A stretch of 64,000 bases of DNA from JASGCK01 sp031538565 (GTDB lineage Bacteria; Pseudomonadota; Gammaproteobacteria; Burkholderiales; Burkholderiaceae_C). Position numbers and translations under genes: made by a program. The stretch is from the NCBI GenBank assembly GCA_031538565.1, contig JAVKLS010000032.1, positions 1-64,000 on the forward strand. Reading direction: 5' to 3'. Numbering within the stretch: the first letter of the stretch is position 1; each line of letters opens with the position of its first letter. The notes beneath the pieces were generated by a model. It searched no databases, was not told the origin of the DNA, and saw only the letters and a program-made list of their open reading frames with translations. Positions 25,376-33,470 of the stretch are shown here, one piece after another.

Positions 25376-26411
25376 CTTGGATACGCGCCTTGGCGATGCG
25401 CTCGCCAATGTGTTCACCCGATAAACCATCAGCAATCGCGGCCTGGGAAATCGGCTGCGTCGCTACCGCAAGCGCCACTTCTAGTGCTTGCGCCAGCGGT
25501 TGCGTAGCGATATCTGGATGCACGCATTTCAGCGCTTCTAGCACCAAACCAAACCGTACGGGTTGCCGCCAAGCGTCTGCGGCATCCAAACAAGCGTAGA
25601 GTTTTTCGGCACTCGCATCCTGTTGATAGCAAGCCAGCAACTTGGCCACCACTTGCGTCAGTTGTTCGCAATCGCTAGGCGCTTTCAGCACATGATTGGG
25701 TAATTGCAAAGTTGCAAATCGCACAGCAAGCACAAAGCCGCGAACGGCTGCCGTGTCCAGAGCTTGCATGGCGAGCGAGTTGCCCACAAGACTGGGCAAA
25801 AGACGCGCCAGCAAACCGCAGTCGGCCAGCACGTCAAACATACGCGAGGGTTTGAGCTCCATCAAACCTTTAGCAAGCTCTTGCCAGACGCGCTCGGCAA
25901 CCAAGCTATCGGCTTCGCCATTCGAAACCATGCCGCGCAGCAAAATTAGCGTCTCGGGAGCGATTACAAAATCGGTTAATCGCGCTGCAAAACGTGCGAC
26001 GCGCAAAATTCTCACGGGGTCTTCGCGAAACGCCAGCGTGACGTGCCGCAGCACTTTGTCCGCGGCATCGCGCTGCCCGTGGTAGGGGTCTATCAGCGTG
26101 CCGTCCGCATCCTGCGCGATGGCGTTTATTGTTAAATCGCGGCGACTGAGGTCTTGCACTAACGTCACATCTTCGTCCGCGCAAAACGAAAATCCGTGAT
26201 AGCCGCGAGCGGTTTTTCGCTCGGTGCGGGCAAGCGCATATTCTTCGTGGGTCTTGGGATGCAAGAAAACAGGGAAGTCACGGCCTATGGGTGTATATCC
26301 CTTGTCCAGCATCGCTTTAGGACTTGCCCCCACCACCACCCAGTCTCGATCTTGCACAGGCAGCCCCAGCAGAGCATCACGCACAGCGCCGCCAACAAGA
26401 TAAATTTTCAT
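25308..26411 (-). CDS. cca: CCA-adding tRNA nucleotidyltransferase, HD domain eroded
   Basis: A 367-residue class II nucleotidyltransferase that builds or repairs the tRNA CCA end. The catalytic head has VGGAVRD (6-12), DRDWVVVG with metal ligands D21 and D23, the RRDLTINAIA segment (90-99) and REDPVRILRVARFAAR. E. coli-type multifunctional enzymes carry an HD phosphohydrolase domain with an HDLGK motif. Here the expected place (about 231-250) reads RFATLQLPNHVLKAPSDCEQ and the motif is gone, with the protein about 45 residues short. The phosphatase/phosphodiesterase activities are therefore probably lost. The start at MKIYLVGG fits the family. Convergent overlap with hemE is 68 bp. Confidence 0.9.
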   Translation of the reverse strand: MKIYLVGGAVRDALLGLPVQDRDWVVVGASPKAMLDKGYTPIGRDFPVFLHPKTHEEYALARTERKTARGYHGFSFCADEDVTLVQDLSRRDLTINAIAQDADGTLIDPYHGQRDAADKVLRHVTLAFREDPVRILRVARFAARLTDFVIAPETLILLRGMVSNGEADSLVAERVWQELAKGLMELKPSRMFDVLADCGLLARLLPSLVGNSLAMQALDTAAVRGFVLAVRFATLQLPNHVLKAPSDCEQLTQVVAKLLACYQQDASAEKLYACLDAADAWRQPVRFGLVLEALKCVHPDIATQPLAQALEVALAVATQPISQAAIADGLSGEHIGERIAKARIQAIALREIVDAPPPPTPRRARAV

Positions 26412-26427
26412 TGCACTTCGTGTGCTC

Positions 26428-27126
26428 TTATTGAGCCAGCCGATACGGCTCTTCAAAATCACGAAAGTTGCGCTCCGCCAGCGCACCGGCTATCCACGCT
26501 GCCACGCCTGGCATAGCAGTAAGACGCTGCATATAGGCGGTGATTTTTTTATCCGCTGGGATGGCATAAGTTTGCAAACGCATCGCCACAGGCGCAAAGT
26601 AAGCATCGGCAATGCTAAATGCACCAAACAACATTCCGTCAGGGTGCGCGCTCGAATATGCATCCAACAGCCCTGCCCACAAAGATTGCAGCCGCGCCAC
26701 ATCCGCCACCACGGCAGGCTTATCGCGCATGGCAAGCTGTCCAATGTGCGGCAACTGCGCTTCGATATTCATTGGGCAGATGCTTCGCAGCGCAAAAAAT
26801 CCCGCGTGCATTTCCGCGCAGGCTGATCGCGCTAAGGCGCGTGCTTTTTTATCTTTTGGCCAGAGGTTTTTTGGGGGATAAGTCTCGGCAAGGTATTCGG
26901 CAATCGCCAGCGTATCGCTCACCACCACATCACCATCGACCAGCACGGGCACTTTTCCTCCAGGATGAACTTTGGACATGGTTTGTTTGAAGTTTGACGT
27001 GGGCGCAAACGAATCAAATAAAACTTGTACCTCCTCAAATTCGATACCTGCTTGGCGCAGAAGCACCCACGGACGCATCGACCATGAGGAATAGTTTTTA
27101 TTGCCAATATAGAGCTTCATTGCCAT
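26428..27126 (-). CDS. Glutathione S-transferase family protein
   Basis: A 232-residue GST-fold protein. The thioredoxin-like N-terminal domain has KLYIGNKNYSSWSMRPWVLL with the likely catalytic serine, VPVLVDGDVVVSDTLAIAEYLAE carrying the glutathione-binding SD pair, and an all-helical C-terminal domain with FGAFSIADAYFAPVAMRL. Function is likely glutathione-dependent detoxification; the substrate is unknown. The start is 27126 or 27120 (MAMKLY or MKLY). It begins immediately after dapB, which suggests cotranscription. Confidence 0.9.
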   Translation of the reverse strand: MAMKLYIGNKNYSSWSMRPWVLLRQAGIEFEEVQVLFDSFAPTSNFKQTMSKVHPGGKVPVLVDGDVVVSDTLAIAEYLAETYPPKNLWPKDKKARALARSACAEMHAGFFALRSICPMNIEAQLPHIGQLAMRDKPAVVADVARLQSLWAGLLDAYSSAHPDGMLFGAFSIADAYFAPVAMRLQTYAIPADKKITAYMQRLTAMPGVAAWIAGALAERNFRDFEEPYRLAQ

Positions 27127-27128
27127 TT

Positions 27129-27893
27129 TTATTTATCTCTCAAACCCAGCACATCAAACATATCGAACAATCCCGTTTGATGCGCCGCTAAAAACCGCAC
27201 GGCACGTAAACTGCCTTGCGCGTAAGTCTCTCGGCTACTTGATTTGTGTGCAATTTCAATGCGCTCGCCCGTGCCTGCAAACAGCACCGTATGGTCACCC
27301 ACAATATCGCCGCCGCGAATGGTGGCAAAACCAATAGAGGAGGGGTCTCGTTCGCCCGTCACTCCTTCACGTGCATATACCGCGCAGTCTTTCAAATCGC
27401 GCCCGAGCGCCTCTGCAATCACTTCACCCATTTTGAGCGCCGTACCCGACGGTGCATCGACTTTGTGGCGGTGATGCGCTTCAATAATTTCAATATCGTA
27501 GCCCGTGCTCATGGCTTTGGCCGCCAGCTCCAACAGTTTGAGTGTGACGTTGACGCCAATACTCATATTGGGCGAGAGCATGATGGCGATGTCTTTACTG
27601 GCTTGGGCTATTTGCATTTTTTCAGCCTCACTAAAACCCGTTGTGCCAATCACCATTTTGATGCCCAGCTCACGGCACGCTTGCAAATGCGCCAGTGTTC
27701 CTTCGGGGCGGGTGAAGTCAATGAGGTAGTCCGCCTCTTCCAATTCGATACGCGTGTCGATGCCAATGTCAAGTTGCCCTGTCAGTTCACAATCAGTGGT
27801 GGCATTGATGGCGCTCATAAGCATCTTGCCCATGCGTCCCGAACTACCTGCAACGGCGATTTTTAGTTTGTGATTGGTCGTAGATGATTTCAT
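27129..27893 (-). CDS. dapB: 4-hydroxy-tetrahydrodipicolinate reductase DapB
   Basis: A 254-residue reductase of the lysine/diaminopimelate pathway. It shows the cofactor motif IAVAGSSGRMGKML (12-25), the linker GTTGFSEAEK, the signature EIIEAHHRHKVDAPSGTALKMGE with catalytic histidines and lysine, and a C-terminal FATIRGGDIVGDHTVLFAG. It supplies peptidoglycan precursor, as does dapF at 35988. The start codon overlaps the bamE stop by 4 bp (ATGA). Confidence 0.95.
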   Translation of the reverse strand: MKSSTTNHKLKIAVAGSSGRMGKMLMSAINATTDCELTGQLDIGIDTRIELEEADYLIDFTRPEGTLAHLQACRELGIKMVIGTTGFSEAEKMQIAQASKDIAIMLSPNMSIGVNVTLKLLELAAKAMSTGYDIEIIEAHHRHKVDAPSGTALKMGEVIAEALGRDLKDCAVYAREGVTGERDPSSIGFATIRGGDIVGDHTVLFAGTGERIEIAHKSSSRETYAQGSLRAVRFLAAHQTGLFDMFDVLGLRDK

Positions 27894-28492
27894 TGTGACT
27901 CAAGCGGAGGATACGTTTTAGCAGCGGGCGCGGGGGGCGAAGATTCTGGCAGGGGTGATTTTTCTCTGGCGTTTTCGCGCTTAGAAAACTCGATGAGATC
28001 TTTTTCTGTGGCGGCAAGTGCTGGAGTTTTTCCAGCCGCTCGCCCCGACCTTATGGAGCCGATGAACTCGGTTTCAGTAGGCAGTTCATCGCCCTCCCAG
28101 TGGTCAAATATGTCGTTATTGAAATAAACCGTGAGCGTGTAGGTTTTGGTAAGCACGCCACTTTGTTCAATCGTAAAGACGTAATCCCAGCGGTTGGGAT
28201 GGAAAACATCGGTCAGCATGGGTGTGCCCAAGATGTTTCGCACTTGCGCGCGCGGCATACCAGGGCGCAGCGCGGCAACTTGCTCCCGAGAAACAAAATT
28301 TCCTTGCACAACTTCGGGCTTATACGGCTTAACAGATTGTCCCGCCTTCACGACGGCATCGCGTGCATCGCTAACGGCTTGACGCGCATCCACCAAACGC
28401 GGCGAACTACACGCGACCAACAAACTGGGCAGTAATGCCATCAGCCCAAGCCAAGCTAATAAACGAATCGTTTTTGAAATAAATAAAGGCAT
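27890..28492 (-). CDS. bamE: Outer membrane assembly lipoprotein BamE
   Basis: A 200-residue lipoprotein of the SmpA/OmlA family, part of the BAM complex that inserts outer-membrane proteins. The start at MPLFISKTIRLLAW gives a lipoprotein signal peptide ending in the lipobox LVAC. The BamE domain contains the family segment RPGMPRAQVRNILGTPMLTDVFHPNRWDYVFTI. The C-terminal extension is rich in Pro, Ala and Lys. It is coupled to dapB by an ATGA overlap and divergent from fur, a conserved betaproteobacterial arrangement. Confidence 0.92.
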   Translation of the reverse strand: MPLFISKTIRLLAWLGLMALLPSLLVACSSPRLVDARQAVSDARDAVVKAGQSVKPYKPEVVQGNFVSREQVAALRPGMPRAQVRNILGTPMLTDVFHPNRWDYVFTIEQSGVLTKTYTLTVYFNNDIFDHWEGDELPTETEFIGSIRSGRAAGKTPALAATEKDLIEFSKRENAREKSPLPESSPPAPAAKTYPPLESQ

Positions 28493-28558
28493 AAAAATAA
28501 CGCAAAATCCATGATGCCACGATGCAGCATTCATAAAGAAAAATGAGAGGTACATTCT

Positions 28559-29029
28559 ATGCATAACCTAAAGACCACTGGGCTCAAGGTAACGACGCCG
28601 CGCCTCAAAATTTTAGAATTATTCCAAACGCAAAGCGTCCGTCACGAGCGCCATTTAAGCGCCGAAGATGTGTATCGGCATTTGCTCGCCGATAACCAAG
28701 ATATTGGTTTAGCCACGGTTTATCGGGTGCTGGCACAGTTCGAGCAAGCGGGAATTTTGAGTCGCAACCACTTTACCAGCAGCGATGCCAGCGGCGTAGG
28801 CTATAGCGGCGCGGGGCGTGCAGTTTATGAATTGGCAGATGCCCAGCATCACGACCACCTTGTCTGTTTAGATTGCGGCAAGGTTGAGGAGTTTTTTGAT
28901 TCGACTATTGAAACCCAGCAGCACGCGGTAGCAAAAGACAAAGGCTTTGAATTAGCTGACCATGCACTCAGTCTTTACGCTCACTGCATCAGGAGGGACT
29001 GTCCATCAAAGCGCGCTGACGTTTCGTGA
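28559..29029 (+). CDS. fur: Ferric uptake regulator Fur, with a hinge insertion
   Basis: A 156-residue iron-responsive repressor. The winged-helix domain (LKVTTPRLKILELF, then HLSAEDVYRHL and IGLATVYRVLAQFEQAGIL) is followed by the metal-binding dimerisation domain with HHDH (97-100), CLDC (103-106) and C143/C148. Between them, residues 73-87 (TSSDASGVGYSGAGR) replace a segment that is normally about four residues (ESGK), adding about 11 flexible, glycine/serine-rich residues at the hinge. The 3' end overlaps convergent hprK by 41 bp. Confidence 0.93.
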   Translation: MHNLKTTGLKVTTPRLKILELFQTQSVRHERHLSAEDVYRHLLADNQDIGLATVYRVLAQFEQAGILSRNHFTSSDASGVGYSGAGRAVYELADAQHHDHLVCLDCGKVEEFFDSTIETQQHAVAKDKGFELADHALSLYAHCIRRDCPSKRADVS

Positions 29030-29939
29030 ATTCATCATACGTATTGATGCCGCGCATTTGCAAAATCGTATTGCGAACCGCAGCCTCAACCAAAACCGCG
29101 ATGTTACGCCCAGCCACCACTTGGAGCACGACCTTGCGAATGGGTATGCCCAGCACATCACTAGAGAGCGGCTCTTCGGGCATACGGTCGTAATCTCGCT
29201 CCATGGTGTCCTTGCGTACCAAATGCACAATTAAACGCAGGCGTAATCGGCGACGCACAGCGGTTTCGCCAAAAATGGCTCGAATGTCGAGCAGTCCAAT
29301 GCCGCGCACTTCTAGGATGTTTTGCAAAAGCTCTGGGCAACGCCCTTCAATAATCGTTTGGTTGATGCGATACAAGTCCACCGCATCGTCCGCCACAAGG
29401 CCGTGTCCCCGCGAAATCAGCTCTAAGCCCAGCTCGCTTTTACCAAGCCCCGATTCGCCCGTGATGAGCACACCCAGACCCAAGATATCCATAAATACGC
29501 CGTGCACGGTGTCGCGATCTGCAAAGTGGCGCGACAAATATGCACGCAAAACGTCGATCACGTAGGCGGCAGAATCCATGCAAGTAAATAGCGGAATCTG
29601 CGCGTCATTGCACAGCTTGAGTAAGCTCTCGTCAGGCACGCCGCCGTCGCACAGAACCAAAGCAGGCGGCTCTAAATCGACGATGCGCGCCAGCCGTCGC
29701 TCGGCATCTTGCTGCGTAGCGCTACTGATGTAAGCGGCCTCGCGTTCGCCCAAAATTTGCACACGATACGGATGAATGTAGTTGAGATATCCCACCAAAT
29801 CGGCAGCCGAGCGCGCGGCTCGCACTGCCACCTCGTCAAAATGACGCTCCTTGGCTTGCTGACCCGCAACCCACTCCCATTTCAAAGTTTTTCTGTGGAA
29901 TTGGAATAATTCATCGGCGCTGATAAAGCTAGGCTTCAT
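28989..29939 (-). CDS. hprK: HPr kinase/phosphorylase
   Basis: A 316-residue enzyme that phosphorylates and dephosphorylates HPr at serine. The N-terminal domain is followed by the Walker A ITGESGLGKSELGLELISRGH (about 151-171), VADDAVDLYRI and the HprK signature EVRGIGLLDIRAIFG. In betaproteobacteria it belongs to the nitrogen-PTS group rather than sugar uptake. It overlaps ptsN by 4 bp (ATGA). rpoN and hpf, frequent neighbours, are not present here. Confidence 0.94.
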   Translation of the reverse strand: MKPSFISADELFQFHRKTLKWEWVAGQQAKERHFDEVAVRAARSAADLVGYLNYIHPYRVQILGEREAAYISSATQQDAERRLARIVDLEPPALVLCDGGVPDESLLKLCNDAQIPLFTCMDSAAYVIDVLRAYLSRHFADRDTVHGVFMDILGLGVLITGESGLGKSELGLELISRGHGLVADDAVDLYRINQTIIEGRCPELLQNILEVRGIGLLDIRAIFGETAVRRRLRLRLIVHLVRKDTMERDYDRMPEEPLSSDVLGIPIRKVVLQVVAGRNIAVLVEAAVRNTILQMRGINTYDEFTKRQRALMDSPS

Positions 29940-30367
29940 AATGCCGCCATAAAGGTGCTTAAATCAGGCGCCGTTTTGAGAGCCTCACGCTTATCTTCAT
30001 CGCCCAAAATTTCCGCCACATCCGCCAGTAAATCCAAATGTTTTTGCGTGGCGCTTTCGGGAACCAACAAAACAAATAGCAAACTAACAGGATGGCCATC
30101 GACGGCATCAAAACCCAGCGGCTCTTTTAATTGAAACGCAGCGATATAAGGTTCTTTTAAGCCTTTGATACGGCCATGCGGAATCGCAACACCATGCCCC
30201 AGCCCTGTGGAGCTAAGTCGCTCACGCGCAAACAGACTATCCGTCACATGGATGCGCGAGATCCCTACCGTGCGCTCAAATAAAAACCCGACCTCTTCAA
30301 AGAAGCGTTTTTTACTTGTAACCTCAAATCCAAGCTGCACATGACTTGGATTCAGTAACTTTTGCAT
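29936..30367 (-). CDS. ptsN: PTS IIA-like nitrogen-regulatory protein PtsN
   Basis: A 143-residue EIIA(Ntr) domain. The phosphorylated histidine lies in the family motif STGLGHGVAIPHGRIKG, followed by FQLKEPLGFDAVDGHPVSLLFVLLVPE and a C-terminal LADVAEIL helix. It links phosphate flow from EI(Ntr)-NPr to potassium and nitrogen control in other proteobacteria. It is coupled to hprK. Start at MQKLLNPSHV. Confidence 0.92.
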   Translation of the reverse strand: MQKLLNPSHVQLGFEVTSKKRFFEEVGFLFERTVGISRIHVTDSLFARERLSSTGLGHGVAIPHGRIKGLKEPYIAAFQLKEPLGFDAVDGHPVSLLFVLLVPESATQKHLDLLADVAEILGDEDKREALKTAPDLSTFMAAL

Positions 30368-30393
30368 ACGAGCCAGTCAATCTAAATGTGGGT

Positions 30394-30780
30394 TTAGATT
30401 TTGAACGACTCTTTGCTTGCGCCAGCGGCAACTTTTGCAGCCAACCATTTGGGCATCTTGCCGCGCCCCGTCCAAGTGTCCCCCGTCGCGCTATCGCGGT
30501 ATTTCGGAGCCACCGCCGCCCGCTTGTCAGATGCCGCTTTCTTCGCGCCTCGAGCCGTCGCCCCTTTTTTAGACTTCGCCACCTTACCTTTGCCTTTGGC
30601 GACGCTTGCAGTTTTTTTACCCGGCGCAACTGTAATGCCAATATCCGCGTAGCCCAAACTATATAAATTGACTAAACGCTTAACTTCTTTGATGGCTACC
30701 GCCATTGCTTGCTTACGCATAATCTCAGCCTGTTTTTGCAAATCAATAATTTGCTGTTGAATCTCTTCAAATGTTTGCAT
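30394..30780 (-). CDS. H-NS family nucleoid protein
   Basis: A 128-residue protein with an N-terminal coiled-coil oligomerisation helix (FEEIQQQIIDLQKQAEIMRKQAM), a long Lys/Ala-rich linker (about 55-90: KKTASVAKGKGKVAKSKKG and following) and the C-terminal H-NS DNA-binding domain PKYRDSATGDTWTGRGKMPKWLAAKV. The W-T-G-R-G-x-x-P core is the AT-rich minor-groove-reading motif. Burkholderiales H-NS proteins commonly have such basic linkers. It probably silences AT-rich acquired DNA. Confidence 0.92.
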   Translation of the reverse strand: MQTFEEIQQQIIDLQKQAEIMRKQAMAVAIKEVKRLVNLYSLGYADIGITVAPGKKTASVAKGKGKVAKSKKGATARGAKKAASDKRAAVAPKYRDSATGDTWTGRGKMPKWLAAKVAAGASKESFKI

Positions 30781-30953
30781 TTTTAAATATCCTTTTAAAA
30801 TAATTAACTAGAAACTTTAAATAAATTATACTGATTTAAATTTTTCGAGTTTACTTTTCTCATGAATTTTCTCATCAATCAACTATTGCCGAGTCGCCCG
30901 CATAATTGCCAGCCCAATATGTCCGCGTATTTTGAGTATCCAACATCAAGCAA

Positions 30954-31065
30954 TTAAGGAGCCTCTGCAAAACTCCGTTCACCTTGAGCTTGCCGAAAGG
31001 TGGTCTAATCAAATCAAGTACTTCGACAGGCTCAGTCCGAACGCAATAGGGTTATGCAGAATGTC
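30954..31065 (+). repeat. REPIN-like dispersed repeat, copy A
   Basis: About 112 bp, nearly identical to copy B (32803-32915) in the same orientation and to copy C (1078-1188) inverted. It starts AGGAGCCTCTGCAAAACTCC and ends GGGTTATGCAGAATGTC. The internal arms GTTCACCTTGAGCTTGCCGA and TTCGACAGGCTCAGTCCGAAC pair as an imperfect hairpin. It occupies the 362 bp gap between the H-NS gene and the amine oxidase gene; I see no gene in the rest of that gap, which is AT-rich next to the H-NS gene. Confidence 0.9.
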
Positions 31066-31142
31066 TTTAAGTTGTATTTGCAGTATCGGTATCGATCTGA
31101 GTAAACCTGCGATTTGTTCACCGTCATTTTGAAAGTTTTCAC

Positions 31143-32753
31143 ATGGGTACCTCCACGTCAGAAAAAAATACCCCTCCTCTTACCCGTCGCGACTTGCTGG
31201 CGTGGATTGGCAAAACCGCTGGTGCTTCGGCCATGTACGACACCATGATCAGCATGGGTTTATTGGCTATGCCGTCGGCATTTGCAGCCAGCAACTTGAA
31301 TGCTTTGCCACCAGGGCAGGGCAAGGCGGTGCTTATTTTGGGCGCGGGTATATCGGGGCTGATGGCCGCTTATGAGCTGCAAAAGCGTGGCTACAACTGC
31401 GAGATTTTGGAGTTGCTCGATCGCCCTGGTGGGCGCAACTTCACGGCACGAAAGGGCAGCAAAGTGGTGGAGGACACGGGTCCCAACGGCAGAACGGAAC
31501 AGATTTGCGATTTTGACGATGGTCTGTACATGAACATGGGGCCAGCAAGGCTGCCGTTTCACCACGAGCGTTGTATGCACTACTGCAATGAGTTGAAGAT
31601 TCCCCTAGAGGTGTATGTCATGTCCAACATGGCCAATTTGTACCAGTCAGACAAGGCTTTTGGGGGCAAGGCCGTGCCACGCTACAGACTGGCTAATGAT
31701 GTGAATTACCACGTTGCGGATTTGCTGAGCAAAGCGGTCAACCAAGGTGCTTTGAATGAGCAGCTCACTGGCATCGACAAGAAAGCCTTTGTGGCAATGC
31801 TGGGGCAGTTTGGTGCCACGATGTCCAGCAACACCGTGGGCTCGGACACGCCACGCAACCTGTGCGCCGAGCCCATGACGGTTCAAGCCATGTGTCACCC
31901 CAACCCACATCTGCCCTTGCCCGAAATGATGCAATCCGCCTTTTGGAACAACCCTTTCTTCCAGCCTTTTGAGGGTGATTGGGAGCCGACCTTGTTTCAA
32001 CCCGTGGGCGGCATGGACAAATTGGTGGATGCTTTTGTCAAGCATGTGGGGCACCGCATTCGATATCGCGCCAAGGTCAATCAGATTGAAGTGGCGTCAG
32101 AAGCGGTGCGGGTGCATTACACCGACATAGAGACTGGCAAACATTTAGAAGTGCGGGGTGACTATGTGCTCAGCTCCATTCCCTTGCCCAAATTGGTGGA
32201 TATTTCGAATAATTTTTCAGAGGAATACCGTGCAGCGGTGCGTGCGGCCAAGCCAGGGGCGCTTTATAAGCTGGCCTGGCAGTCCAACCAAAGGTTTTGG
32301 GAGAAGTCACCTTACGCCATTTTTGGCGGCATTAGCTACACCGACTCCATGCTCACGCAGATGTGGTATCCGTCGAATGACTATTTCAGCGCCAAAGGAG
32401 TTTTGCCAGGCTGTTATTGTTACGACGCGCAAGCGAAGGCGTATGGCAACATGAGCTTGACCGAACGCATCCGTGCCGCACGCCGCGACGGCGTCAAGCT
32501 GCATCCAGAAATGCAGCGCGAAGATCTGTTACCCAGCAACAAAGCCGTGAGCATTGCGTGGCACCAAGTCGAGGGGCAAAGCGGTGGCTACACCCTGTGG
32601 AACCACGCTGACCCAAAAACCGAAAAACATTACCAGCGTTTGCTCAAACCCGAGGGACGTTTTTTTGTCATCGGTGATCAGCTGTCGCCCTTGCCCGGCT
32701 GGCAAGAGGGTGCGTTTATGTCAGCTGAAAACGCTATCAATCAGTTAGTTTAA
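31143..32753 (+). CDS. Tat-exported flavin monoamine/L-amino acid oxidase family protein
   Basis: A 536-residue FAD-dependent amine oxidase. The N-terminus has a twin-arginine motif in LTRRDLLAWIGKTAG (about 14-28), a hydrophobic stretch and an AFA-A cleavage-like site near residue 49, so it is probably exported folded with FAD. The Rossmann motif AVLILGAGISGLMAAYELQKRGY lies at about 62-84, followed by LDRPGGRNFT and a C-terminal VEGQSGGYTLWNHADP and GDQLSPLPGWQEGAFMSAENAI, the FAD-covering segment of the monoamine/L-amino acid oxidase family. The substrate is unknown. The gene sits alone between two direct repeats. Confidence 0.85.
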   Translation: MGTSTSEKNTPPLTRRDLLAWIGKTAGASAMYDTMISMGLLAMPSAFAASNLNALPPGQGKAVLILGAGISGLMAAYELQKRGYNCEILELLDRPGGRNFTARKGSKVVEDTGPNGRTEQICDFDDGLYMNMGPARLPFHHERCMHYCNELKIPLEVYVMSNMANLYQSDKAFGGKAVPRYRLANDVNYHVADLLSKAVNQGALNEQLTGIDKKAFVAMLGQFGATMSSNTVGSDTPRNLCAEPMTVQAMCHPNPHLPLPEMMQSAFWNNPFFQPFEGDWEPTLFQPVGGMDKLVDAFVKHVGHRIRYRAKVNQIEVASEAVRVHYTDIETGKHLEVRGDYVLSSIPLPKLVDISNNFSEEYRAAVRAAKPGALYKLAWQSNQRFWEKSPYAIFGGISYTDSMLTQMWYPSNDYFSAKGVLPGCYCYDAQAKAYGNMSLTERIRAARRDGVKLHPEMQREDLLPSNKAVSIAWHQVEGQSGGYTLWNHADPKTEKHYQRLLKPEGRFFVIGDQLSPLPGWQEGAFMSAENAINQLV

Positions 32754-32802
32754 ACCGATGATGCGCTCAAAAACCTGCGCCATAATCGTGCAGCTCATGG
32801 GG

Positions 32803-32915
32803 TTAGGGAGCCTCTGCAAAACTCCGTTCACCTTGAGCTTGTCGAAAGGTGGTTCTAATCAAATCAAGAACTTCGACAGGCTCAGTCCGAACGCAATAGG
32901 GTTATGCAGAATGTC
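32803..32915 (+). repeat. REPIN-like dispersed repeat, copy B
   Basis: About 113 bp, same orientation as copy A and differing from it at only about four positions (TTAGGG for TTAAGG, GTCG for GCCG, one extra T, AAC for TAC). It begins 49 bp after the amine oxidase stop. A weaker match, GTAcTTGCAGTA against GTAtTTGCAGTA, continues beyond the end of both copies, so the shared stretch may be slightly longer. Confidence 0.9.
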
Positions 32916-32940
32916 CCTAGGTTTTTGCCCGTACTTGCAG

Positions 32941-32982
32941 TAGCTCTTAATTGAAGGGCTCGCCCGTGTAGAGCTATTTTTC
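32941..32982 (+). terminator. Putative rho-independent terminator after the amine oxidase
   Basis: TAGCTCT at 32941-32947 pairs with AGAGCTA at 32970-32976, followed directly by a T run. An inner GGGC/GCCC pair could extend the fold. It lies between the amine oxidase and the TPR gene, where termination would be expected. It could also be a leader hairpin of the TPR gene. Confidence 0.45.
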
Positions 32983-33009
32983 ATTCTCTTTTTTATTGGA
33001 ATACTTGCC

Positions 33010-33462
33010 ATGTTTTTTCGTCCACTATTCATCACTCTTCTTACCTTCGCAGGACTCGTATCGGCTTATGCGGAAGACACGAAACCGTCCGAACCAAAAC
33101 CTGCGGCAGCTAAAACCGCTGCGAGCCCGTTGGACAAAGCACGCGCTTTGATCAAAAACCAACAATGGACGCAAGCGATCGTCGAATTAAAAACACTGTC
33201 GCCCAATGCCGATGTCTACAACTTATTAGGCTTTTCGTCGCGTAAAAACGGCCAGCTCAAAGAGGCCTTTGCCTATTACGACAAGGCGCTGAGTCTCGAT
33301 CCTGCGCACAAAGGCGCACTGGAATATCAGGGTGAAGCCTTTTTGATGGCCAAGCAACCCGCGCAGGCGCAGACCAATCTGGCACGCTTGAAAACTCTTT
33401 GCGGTGGCACCCAGTGCGAAGAGTATCAAGATCTAGAAGCAGCGATCAAAAAGCACCTATAA
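33010..33462 (+). CDS. Secreted TPR-repeat protein
   Basis: A 150-residue protein with an N-terminal signal peptide (MFFRPLFITLLTFAGLVSAYA, cleavage after about residue 21) and an Ala/Lys/Pro-rich linker. It then has at least two tetratricopeptide repeats, including DVYNLLGFSSRKNGQLKEAFAYYDKALSLDPAHKGALEYQGEAFLM around residues 74-119, with the A-x3-Y/F and P residues of TPR helices. The C-terminal CGGTQCEEY carries two cysteines. It is probably a periplasmic scaffold of unknown partner. Confidence 0.8.
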   Translation: MFFRPLFITLLTFAGLVSAYAEDTKPSEPKPAAAKTAASPLDKARALIKNQQWTQAIVELKTLSPNADVYNLLGFSSRKNGQLKEAFAYYDKALSLDPAHKGALEYQGEAFLMAKQPAQAQTNLARLKTLCGGTQCEEYQDLEAAIKKHL

Positions 33463-33470
33463 GTTTTCAA

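Noticed and set aside
32758..32943. Small proteins read from the repeats (sequence of the type TPFTLSLSKG)
   Set aside because: The same peptide appears in every copy of the palindromic repeat, without ribosome binding sites. It is a translation of repeat DNA, not a gene.
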